From contig NZ_CP121111.1 in assembly GCF_029625335.1 (NCBI RefSeq), positions 2,170,001-2,234,000 of the forward strand: 64,000 nucleotides of DNA. The letters run 5' to 3'. The notes beneath the pieces are model-generated. The model was given only the letters and a program-made list of their open reading frames with translations, made no database searches and was not told the DNA's origin. This document shows positions 45,160 to 55,102 of this stretch, one piece after another. The DNA is from Flavobacterium nitratireducens (GTDB lineage: Bacteria; Bacteroidota; Bacteroidia; Flavobacteriales; Flavobacteriaceae). Both the position numbers and the translations under genes were made by a program. How positions within the stretch are numbered: position 1 is the first letter of the stretch; the number at the start of each line of letters is the position of its first letter.

Positions 45160-46356
45160 TTATACTCCTAATTTTTTGGCAATTTCACTTGGAACTCCTC
45201 CTTTGTTTACTAAGAAAGCGGTAGTTTTATATTTTACATAGTTTTTAGTTACATATAAATACCCTTTGTAATCATTCGTTGCTCCCCAAGAATTTTTAAC
45301 TATGTAGTATTCTTTTCCTGTTTGATCTTTTGAAAGTCCTACAATATGCATAGCATGGTCATCGGTAGTTTGATAATTGTCAAATGCTTTTTGACGTAAT
45401 TCAGGAGTGATTTCCATTTCAGGTTTAGGTCCCACAAACATACTACCAATTTCTTGATTGCTCATTTCACTGTATTCTTTTGATGGAACAAATGCAACAC
45501 CATTTTTCCAGCTAAAGCTTTTTTCACTTACATCAGCACACCAAGCAACAGTATATCCTTTTTTCAACGCATTATCAATAATGGTAGTCATATCATCGAT
45601 TTTTACATTGTAAATTTGATTAAATGCCCAGTTGTCAGGAACCATTAACATGGTTTTCTCATAATAAGGAGCATCTGTAAAAGAAGAGATTTCAATGTAT
45701 TCACTTGGATTTATACCCACAACTTCTTTTGCAAATGATTTAGGTGAATAGCTTTTACCTTTATAAGTAAAAGTTTCAGGAACTGATCCTAAATAGGAAT
45801 CAATAACTGCAGTATATGCTTTTTCCCAGTTAGGTGTTAGATCTCCGTTAGGGTTTTTAACAACTGCTTCTAATACTCCTTTTGCAATAGCACTCATTTC
45901 TGCAAGTTTGTTGTTAGAAGTGCCATAATTTAATCCTGTATAGGCTTCTTGTGGCATTGCACCGTATTTAGCATACATGTTTATTACATCATGAGGCTCT
46001 CCTCCTTCACCTAGCGAAACAGCTCCGTGCATTCGAACATAATTTTTACCTTTTTCGATATAGGCATTTCTAGCCGAAAATAGTTGTGATAATTCTACAG
46101 GTTGTTTGCCTAAACGGATCATTTCTGATTCAAGGTATGAATTGGTACTGTAACTCCAGCAAGTTCCTGACGAACCTTGATTTTTTACTGAAGTATTTGC
46201 TAGGTTAATAATGTCTGTAAATTTGAAACTTTCTTTGCTGTTAGTGCTAGCATTTACTCGAAGTGAATTCACAAGATTATCTTGAGCCGAAATGCTGTTT
46301 AAAGCCAACATAAATGTTGAAGCGATAAAGATTTTTTTAAGAGGAGCTTTTTGCAT
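45160..46356 (-). CDS. Exported C1-family (bleomycin hydrolase-like) cysteine peptidase
   Basis: A papain-fold peptidase of the C1B (bleomycin hydrolase/aminopeptidase C) branch. ATG 46356 gives a signal peptide ending at SISAQ; an in-frame start 63 bases upstream would bury it. Numbered from that ATG, the catalytic residues are C66 in SSGTCWSYS, H334 in DDHAMHIVGL and N355 in VKNSWGA. The length is 398 residues. Export is unusual for this branch, which is mostly cytoplasmic. It follows an S9 peptidase gene on the same strand (67 bases apart), suggesting joint use in peptide breakdown. Confidence 0.88.
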   Translation of the reverse strand: MQKAPLKKIFIASTFMLALNSISAQDNLVNSLRVNASTNSKESFKFTDIINLANTSVKNQGSSGTCWSYSTNSYLESEMIRLGKQPVELSQLFSARNAYIEKGKNYVRMHGAVSLGEGGEPHDVINMYAKYGAMPQEAYTGLNYGTSNNKLAEMSAIAKGVLEAVVKNPNGDLTPNWEKAYTAVIDSYLGSVPETFTYKGKSYSPKSFAKEVVGINPSEYIEISSFTDAPYYEKTMLMVPDNWAFNQIYNVKIDDMTTIIDNALKKGYTVAWCADVSEKSFSWKNGVAFVPSKEYSEMSNQEIGSMFVGPKPEMEITPELRQKAFDNYQTTDDHAMHIVGLSKDQTGKEYYIVKNSWGATNDYKGYLYVTKNYVKYKTTAFLVNKGGVPSEIAKKLGV

Positions 46357-46422
46357 GATTTTTAATTTTGCTTGAATATTTGCGAGCAAATTAAAGGAAA
46401 ATGTGGAAAATAGCGACAATCA

Positions 46423-48342
46423 TTAATTATTTTTTAACGTTTCTAAGGTTTCGTTTAGCCATTTGTAAAATTCTTTTTGCCAAATTAAAGCATTTTGAGG
46501 TTTTAAAACCCAGTGATTTTCTTCGGGGAAATACAATAATCTACTTTTTATTCCTCGCAATTGTGCTGCTTGAAATGCTTCCTGTGCTTGACCAATAGGT
46601 ACTCTAAAGTCATTTCCTCCTTGAATAATTAATATTGGTCTATTCCATTTTTCTACGTTGTTAATCGGATTAAATATTGTGTAGGCCTTTTGAGCTACAA
46701 CATTATCTTTTTCCCAATAAGCTCCACCAAAATCCCAATTATTAAAAAACACCTCTTCGGTAGTTCCAAACATACTTTGGGTATTAAAGACCCCGTCATG
46801 GGCAATAAAAGTTTTGAATCGATTATTGTGAATTCCGGCTAAATAAAATACGGAATAACCGCCATAACTGGCGCCAATACATCCTAAACGATTTTTGTCA
46901 ACATATTTTTCTTTGGCTACATCATCAATAGCCGAAAGGTAATCGTCCATAACTTGTCCGCCCCAGTCTTTGCTTATTTGCTCGTTCCATGCTACTCCAT
47001 GTCCTGGCATTCCACGACGATTTGGTGCAACTACGATGTAACCGTTGGCTGCCATTAATTGAAAATTCCAACGGAAAGAATAAAATTGCGTTAATGCCGA
47101 TTGTGGTCCACCTTGACAATATAGTAATGTTGGGTATTTTTTGGAAGCATCAAAATTGGGTGGAAATACAACCCAAACTAACATTTTTTTACCGTCAGTT
47201 GTGGTTACATATCTTCTTTCGGTTTTGCTTAGCGCTAAAGATTTATAGGTATCCGTATTTACATTTGATAATTGTAGCCAAGTTTTTTTCTTTAGATTGT
47301 ATGAAAAAATTTCGGAAGCGTGATTGATGTCACTTCGGGTAACAATTATCGCATCACCTGAAAAACCAACTAATCCAGTAATATCAAAATCACCATTGGT
47401 TAATTGATTAACAACTGGAATTTTTTTATTTAAACCAGGGAAATCAACTTCAAATAACTGGATTGTTCCGTCAGTAGCGGCATTAAAATATACTTTTTTG
47501 CCATCGGTGCTCCAAATAAAGCTTTCAACTGTTCCATCCCAATTAGTTGTTAAGTTGATATTCATTCCTTTGTGATTAACAATAATATCTTTTTTATCCG
47601 ATTCATATCCATCACGTTTCATTTGTAACCAAGTTAAATTTCCTGTTGGTGAAAAAGTAGGATTGGTGTCGTAACCTAAATTACCTTCGGTTATATTAAT
47701 TGTTTTTCCTGTATCTAAATGGTATTGGTAAATGTCAGTATTAGTACTGGTAGCATAAGCTGTTCCTGATTTTTTCTTGGATACATATAAAATACTTTTG
47801 CTGTCTGGAGACCAAATATAATCTTCGTCTCCACCAAAAGGTTTTTGTGGACTATCAAAATTTTCTCCCTTTAGGACATCAATTCCTATAGAACCTTCCT
47901 TGTTTTCTTTGTAAAAAACATGATTAAATTTGCCTTCGTTCCATTTGTCCCAATGGCGGTAATCTAGACCATTATAAATTTGTGCATTTGATTTTTCAAG
48001 CTCTGGATAAAAATCTTTTCCGTGAACTTTGTCAATTTTTACCTCTTCATTGTAAACAATGTATTTGCCATCTGGAGAGATGTTTTTGTTTTTCAAATAG
48101 TCATCTGGTGATTCAATATTAATTGGATTTCCACCATTTAAAGGCAAAGAATAATATTTAGAATTCAATTTATTTTCTTCAATAGAAGGAATATGAACCT
48201 CATAAATTACATTTTTTCCGTCTTTAGAAATACCTAAAGTAGTTATTCTTCCTAGTTTCCATAGTAATTCTGGTGACATTGTGTTTTGTGAAATGGCATT
48301 TAAACTCATTATTATCAGTGTTATATGAACTATTTTTTTCAT
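46423..48342 (-). CDS. Exported S9-family prolyl oligopeptidase-like peptidase
   Basis: A periplasmic peptidase of 639 residues from ATG 48342, with a signal peptide ending at AISQ. The N-terminal half has beta-propeller repeats (SPDGKYIVY, SPDSKSILYV, STDGKKVYFN). The C-terminal alpha/beta-hydrolase domain has S492 in GASYGGYS, D578 in QGGNDFRVP and H610 in ENHWVLKP. Such enzymes cut short peptides, often near Pro or acylated residues. It lies upstream of the C1 peptidase on the minus strand and is divergent from mtgA. Confidence 0.92.
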   Translation of the reverse strand: MKKIVHITLIIMSLNAISQNTMSPELLWKLGRITTLGISKDGKNVIYEVHIPSIEENKLNSKYYSLPLNGGNPINIESPDDYLKNKNISPDGKYIVYNEEVKIDKVHGKDFYPELEKSNAQIYNGLDYRHWDKWNEGKFNHVFYKENKEGSIGIDVLKGENFDSPQKPFGGDEDYIWSPDSKSILYVSKKKSGTAYATSTNTDIYQYHLDTGKTINITEGNLGYDTNPTFSPTGNLTWLQMKRDGYESDKKDIIVNHKGMNINLTTNWDGTVESFIWSTDGKKVYFNAATDGTIQLFEVDFPGLNKKIPVVNQLTNGDFDITGLVGFSGDAIIVTRSDINHASEIFSYNLKKKTWLQLSNVNTDTYKSLALSKTERRYVTTTDGKKMLVWVVFPPNFDASKKYPTLLYCQGGPQSALTQFYSFRWNFQLMAANGYIVVAPNRRGMPGHGVAWNEQISKDWGGQVMDDYLSAIDDVAKEKYVDKNRLGCIGASYGGYSVFYLAGIHNNRFKTFIAHDGVFNTQSMFGTTEEVFFNNWDFGGAYWEKDNVVAQKAYTIFNPINNVEKWNRPILIIQGGNDFRVPIGQAQEAFQAAQLRGIKSRLLYFPEENHWVLKPQNALIWQKEFYKWLNETLETLKNN

Positions 48343-48470
48343 TATGAACAATTATTTTTATTGTTTTAAAAATACCAATTCTAATTTTAATACGAATCAG
48401 ATAAATCAAGTTATATTTTAATAACTGGAACAATTTTTTTTACTTTTATAAAAAATTTGATTTATTATAA

Positions 48471-49214
48471 ATGGCGACAAAAGTCACTTCAAAATCCAAT
48501 TCAAAAAAACCTGTAAAAAAGGGTTCCACTAGTATTATGACACGATTGAGAGTTTTTATATTTAAATGTATTTTATGGTTTGTGGGGCTTTCCCTTTTTT
48601 TAGTGGTGTTGTTCAAGTTTGTTCCAGTTCCTTTTACTCCTTTGATGCTTATACGCGCTATAGAGAATAAAGTGGCAGGAAAACCTGTTTATCTCAATCA
48701 CGATTGGGAACCTCTAGAAAATATTTCGGTAAATTTACAAAAGGCGGTTATCGCGAGTGAAGATGGCTTGTTTGTTCATCATAATGGTTTTGATTTTAAA
48801 GCCATGCAAAAAGCATACAAGAATAACGAAAGAGGCCGAAGAATAAAGGGAGGAAGTACGATTTCGCAGCAAACGGCAAAAAATGTTTTTTTATGGCAAG
48901 GCAGAAGTTATTTGCGAAAAGGTCTCGAAGCTTATTTTACTGTTTTGATTGAGTTAATTTGGGGTAAGGAGCGAATTATGGAAGTTTATTTAAACAGTAT
49001 TGAAATGGGCGACGGAATTTATGGCGCCCAAGCTGCAGCACAATATTGGTACAGAAAGGATGCAGCTAATTTAACCCGAAAACAAGCGGCAGGAATAGCT
49101 GCAATATTACCTAATCCTAGAAAGTTTACAGCAACAAGTTCTTCCTCTTATATTAATAGACGCAAAGATAAAATCATGCGTGTTATGAGAACGGTGGGAA
49201 AAATTGAATATTAA
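48471..49214 (+). CDS. mtgA: Monofunctional peptidoglycan glycosyltransferase
   Basis: Extends glycan chains from lipid II at the inner membrane. The 247-residue protein has a basic N-tail, one membrane helix (about 30-50) and a GT51 domain. The catalytic Glu is E97 in [11 protein letters not shown], and [13 protein letters not shown] and [15 protein letters not shown] are the further GT51 motifs. There is no transpeptidase domain. The stop overlaps the next ATG by one base, so it is coupled to the LpxR-like gene. Confidence 0.94.
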   Translation: MATKVTSKSNSKKPVKKGSTSIMTRLRVFIFKCILWFVGLSLFLVVLFKFVPVPFTPLMLIRAIENKVAGKPVYLNHDWEPLENISVNLQKAVIASEDGLFVHHNGFDFKAMQKAYKNNERGRRIKGGSTISQQTAKNVFLWQGRSYLRKGLEAYFTVLIELIWGKERIMEVYLNSIEMGDGIYGAQAAAQYWYRKDAANLTRKQAAGIAAILPNPRKFTATSSSSYINRRKDKIMRVMRTVGKIEY

Positions 49215-50161
49215 TGCGATTGAATCGATTTCTTTTTATTTCCTTTTTTCTTTTGTTGTCGATCCGGTTAACGGGTCAAAATGCTACTGTTGAATTGGGT
49301 CTAATTACAGATAATGATTTGTACACTTCTTCAAAGAACGATCAATATTATACTAATGGACTACAACTATTTTATAGGTATCTGTCTAAAAAGGAAAATC
49401 CGGCACTAATTAAAAAAATAAATGAGTTTCGAATAGGGCAATTTATGTACATGCCCAGAAAAATTTATGTTGATGAAGAAGAAAAGGTTGACCGGCCTTT
49501 TGCAGGTTATCTTTTTGGAGAATATGGGAATTCGCTATTTTATACTAATCAATCTGTTTTAAAAAAATATGTTCAAATAGGTTTTATAGGTCCTAATTCT
49601 TATGCTGATCGAGTTCAATCCGGTACACATAAATTATTTCATTATACTTCTTTTGAAGAATGGGATTATCAAATTAAAAATGATTTAGGAATCCAGCTAT
49701 ACGGGATTTATTCAAAGCCAATTTTGCATTCAATCCAAAACAATACTTTTGATTTTAATTGGCAATCTGAGGCTAAAATAGGTACCGTATTTAACTCCCT
49801 TTCAACAACTGTTGTTGCTAGAATTGGATTTAAAAAATTGTTGCCAATTTCTGATTCCAATTTTTACGGTGCTTCCATAAGTAGGGGTAAGAGTTTAAAT
49901 GAAACAGAGTTTTATTTTTACATGGTACCTTCGTTCAATGTTCAGTTTTACGATGCAACAATTCAAGGCGGCCTTTTTAATAATGATAGTCCAGTAACTT
50001 TTGATATTAAGCCTTTTCGATTTAATGGTGAGGCTGGTTTAAGATACCGAAAAAACAATTGGAATCTATCCTATGCTTTTGTCTATAGAGGAAAAGAAGT
50101 GAAATTTCATAGAAACATAGGTTATTTTTATGGGTCTATTATGCTGTCTTATCTTTTTTAA
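49214..50161 (+). CDS. LpxR-like outer membrane lipid A deacylase
   Basis: A 315-residue protein with a signal peptide (ending at LTGQ) and a beta-barrel pattern ending in YGSIMLSYLF. The N-terminal TDNDLYTSSKNDQYYTNG matches the NDxF...YTNG motif of the DUF2219/LpxR family, which removes 3'-acyl chains from lipid A in outer membranes. Its catalytic His and Asn cannot be fixed without alignment. It is coupled to mtgA by a 1-base stop-start overlap. Confidence 0.82.
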   Translation: MRLNRFLFISFFLLLSIRLTGQNATVELGLITDNDLYTSSKNDQYYTNGLQLFYRYLSKKENPALIKKINEFRIGQFMYMPRKIYVDEEEKVDRPFAGYLFGEYGNSLFYTNQSVLKKYVQIGFIGPNSYADRVQSGTHKLFHYTSFEEWDYQIKNDLGIQLYGIYSKPILHSIQNNTFDFNWQSEAKIGTVFNSLSTTVVARIGFKKLLPISDSNFYGASISRGKSLNETEFYFYMVPSFNVQFYDATIQGGLFNNDSPVTFDIKPFRFNGEAGLRYRKNNWNLSYAFVYRGKEVKFHRNIGYFYGSIMLSYLF

Positions 50162-50309
50162 GTTCTATTTATATTTATAGTAAAATAATTTTTTAAAAAT
50201 AAAGGATTAGTTTTATTATTCAGAAATGATTTTTGATCTTTAAAAATGCATTTATGAATAAAATATTTAATAAATTAGTTCTGCTAAACTCAAATCTAAA
50301 CTCATTACA

Positions 50310-51952
50310 ATGTGTAAATTCTGGACGGTAATCCTTATTGTTTTTTCTCCATTCTTTTTGTATTCTCAAGTTGAAATTGACTCATTGTTAAATGAATTAG
50401 ATACTACAATTGATAAGAGCGAATTGTATCATAAAAGAAAAGAAGTTGAAATTAATAAATTAAGAAGTTTATTAAAACTAACTACTTCAAATGTACATAA
50501 GTATGAAATTTATGAGAAATTGTATAATCAATATAGAGCGTATCAATCGGATTCGGCCTTAAACTATGCCCGAAAAAGTCTTGTAGTCGCTAATACATTA
50601 AAAGATTTAACAAAGATTAATACCTCAAAGCTTAATTTATCCTCTATTATGGGGACTTTAGGTATGTATAAGGAGGCAACAGAAATACTAACTAATTTAG
50701 ATATTAGTTCAACTCCTGAAATCAAAAGTTTTTATTATGGGGTAAATAGTTCAGTTTATCTCTACATGTCTGAATATGCTGCTTCTAAGCAGGAAAAAGA
50801 CAAATATGTGCAGTTAACCAAGCAATTTCGCGATTCTATTTTTAAATATGATCCGGTTAATTCAGGTTCATACATTATAACTCAGTCTAATAAATTTTTT
50901 CAACAAGGAAAATATGATGAAATGCTTCGTGATTTGGAGTCTTATTTTCCAAAAATGAATAATAATAATCCTGATAAATCAGTTGTAGCTTATATGATTT
51001 CTGAGGCTTACCAGCGCAAAAAAGATTTTGATCAGGAAAAAAAATGGCTTATTATTTCGGCAATACATGATTTACAGTTAGAAAAGAAAGAATATATCTC
51101 CCTTCGTTCACTAGCATTTATTATGTATAAAGAAGGAGATATTGATAGGGCATATAAGTATATCAAACGTTCTTTAGAAGATGCTCTTTTTGCAATGCAC
51201 GTTTGCGAACGTATGAAATATCGCGAATGCTCCCTATTATTAATGAGGCCTATCAAAAACAAAACGATACCAATAACAAGCAATTAACTGTCTTTTTGGT
51301 TAGTGCCAGTATTTTGTCATTGTTTTTAATGGTTGTTTTGTTTATGTTATTTAAACAAATGAAAAAATTATCAAGAGCAAAACAGGAAATTAGTTCGGCA
51401 AATGGCCAATTAATCACATTGAATAATGAATTGCATCTTTTTAATGAAAAACTCAATGAAACTAATAATACGCTCAAAGAAGCTAATTTGGTAAAAGAAA
51501 TATATATTGGCAGATATATGGATCAGTGTTCGGTCTATATCAGTAAATTAGACGAATACCGACGAAAATTAAACGTAATTGTTTCGAGTGGAAAAACAGG
51601 CGAGCTTGTAAAAGCCATAAAATCAAAAGAATTTATTGAAGAAGAATTAAAAGAATTCTATCATAATTTTGACAAAACATTTTTATTGCTTTTTCCTGAT
51701 TTTATTGAAGAATTTAATAGTTTATTGACAGATAATGAAGATATTAAATTAAAGCCGGGAGAATTAATGAATACAGAATTACGAATTTTTGCTTTGATTC
51801 GTTTAGGAATATCCGATAGTGCTAAAATAGCTGAATTTTTACGTTACTCTTTGTCTACCATTTATAATTACAGGACTAAATTAAGAAACAAAGCTTTGGG
51901 ACCTCGTGATGAGTTTGAAGCAAATGTGATGCGGATAGGGACAAATAAATAA
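50310..51952 (+). pseudogene. DUF6377 membrane-bound TPR-HTH regulator of the utilisation locus, split by a frameshift
   Basis: Two frames, 50310-51287 and 51203-51952, give one protein of about 546 residues. The N-terminus is a signal or membrane segment, then TPR helices in the periplasm (about 50-300). The second part has a membrane helix ([18 protein letters not shown]), a coiled coil and a C-terminal HTH ending in [20 protein letters not shown]. This layout fits DUF6377/SusR-like regulators that sense oligosaccharides and switch on susCD genes. One extra T in the T5 run at 51187-51191 would restore [11 protein letters not shown]. It lies just upstream of GH97. An artefact is likelier than true loss. 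Confidence 0.82.
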
Positions 51953-51969
51953 TAAATTGTTTTTTTATT

Positions 51970-52010
51970 GCAGCCTCATTGCCTTTTTAGGGTATTGAGG
52001 CTGTTTTTTT
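51970..52010 (+). terminator. Intrinsic terminator after the DUF6377 regulator
   Basis: CAGCCTCA and TGAGGCTG pair around a 17-base loop, followed by seven T residues. Confidence 0.75.
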
Positions 52011-52011
52011 A

Positions 52012-52037
52012 TACTACAGAAGTACTACTTTTTTTTT
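52012..52037 (+). promoter_or_regulatory. Phased direct repeat upstream of GH97
   Basis: TACTAC at 52012-52017 and 52023-52028, exactly 11 bp apart, followed by nine T residues. The susC upstream region has a matching element at 54857-54881. A candidate regulator operator. Confidence 0.55.
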
Positions 52038-52084
52038 GTGAATTAAAAATATAAATAATTTATAATTAGTTTTTTATGTTTTGT

Positions 52085-52107
52085 TTTGGTAGTTTTGAAC
52101 TACCAAA
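52085..52107 (+). promoter_or_regulatory. 10-bp inverted repeat over the -7-like box of GH97
   Basis: TTTGGTAGTT (52085-52094) and AACTACCAAA (52098-52107) surround TTG. The TAGTTTTG in its middle (52090-52097) fits TANNTTTG, but a good -33 box is missing, as expected for an activator-dependent promoter. It could also form a small RNA hairpin. Confidence 0.5.
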
Positions 52108-52182
52108 TTTAGTTAATGAAAATATGCAGGATAAAATCAATATAATTTTGGTTAGCTAAGATTTATCAAAGCATAGTATTAA

Positions 52183-54315
<2,133 letters not shown>

Positions 54316-54376
54316 TAAAGTAGAATAGTAGTTGGTTAATATAGTGAAGGTTGCTATAGTCTGACTATATTGGTTC
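54316..54376. other. Short gap after GH97
   Basis: Between the GH97 stop and the terminator. No feature is visible. Confidence 0.5.
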
Positions 54377-54418
54377 AAGAGGCTATCTCATTTTTGTGAG
54401 ATAGCCTCTTTTTTTTGT
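54377..54418 (+). terminator. Intrinsic terminator after GH97
   Basis: AAGAGGCTATCTCA and its complement pair around a 6-base loop, followed by eight T residues. It splits GH97 from susC. Confidence 0.92.
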
Positions 54419-54777
54419 CCATATTCAGTCAACTTACTATTTTTTTCTTAAGTGAATTTTAGTATCAACTGTAAATTATATGTAAAGCAGTTAGTGATTC
54501 AGTCATTGTATTTGGGTAATAAGGCTTTTATTGTTTCAATTTTCAACTTTTTTTCAATTTAAAAAATAGTTTAATAGTAATACTAATGAAAAGCTGATTT
54601 AAATACGAAATGAATCCTTTTTTGAGCCTTTTTTACGCTGTTAAAACCTTGTTTTTTTGTTTTTTTTGACATAAAAGAGGCTTGATACTCAGTGAAATAA
54701 TTTTTTCAAAATATTTTTTAATTTCATCTTTTTTCGTAATTTTATTTTATGTTTTGTGTAAAATAAATTAATAATAA
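54419..54777. other. AT-rich stretch upstream of the susC promoter
   Basis: About 360 bases, very rich in A and T, with many T runs. No ORF of note, hairpin or RNA is recognised. It may hold further regulator sites. Confidence 0.5.
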
Positions 54778-54806
54778 TTGTGAATTATATAATTACGGTA
54801 GTTTTG
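54778..54806 (+). promoter_or_regulatory. Candidate promoter for susC
   Basis: TTG at 54778-54780, 18 bp, TAGTTTTG at 54799-54806. The -7 box and flanks (GGTAGTTTTGAA) match those of GH97. If used, the leader before the susC ATG would be about 290 bases. Confidence 0.55.
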
Positions 54807-54856
54807 AAGCTGTGATTTACAATTCGTTTAAAAAATGCATGAAAACCCGTTTTTTT

Positions 54857-54881
54857 CACTACAAAGTCACTACTTTTTTTT
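54857..54881 (+). promoter_or_regulatory. Phased direct repeat upstream of susC
   Basis: CACTAC at 54857-54862 and 54868-54873, 11 bp apart, followed by eight T residues. It aligns over 25 bases with the element upstream of GH97, with 20 identities counted by eye. Confidence 0.55.
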
Positions 54882-55102
54882 AAACAATAAAATATTTAAT
54901 TAATTGAAAATCAGTATTTAAAAATCAATAATAGAGCATGTTTAACTACATTTTAATTGTTTAAAAAACAGTCCCTCATTAAACCCTATAATTTTTATAT
55001 TAATTTTACATTATCGAAATCGAAATAGTAATTAAACACCATAGATTACTATATGTTCAGATTTTGTTAGAAACATTTATAAATAACCAAAAAACCAAAA
55101 TC

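Noticed and set aside
55064-55102. TTG start of SusC
   Set aside because: It would place 13 residues before a complete signal peptide; ATG 55103 is better.
54419-55102. Riboswitch or known RNA in the susC leader
   Set aside because: No conserved riboswitch core recognised; the region is nearly all A and T.
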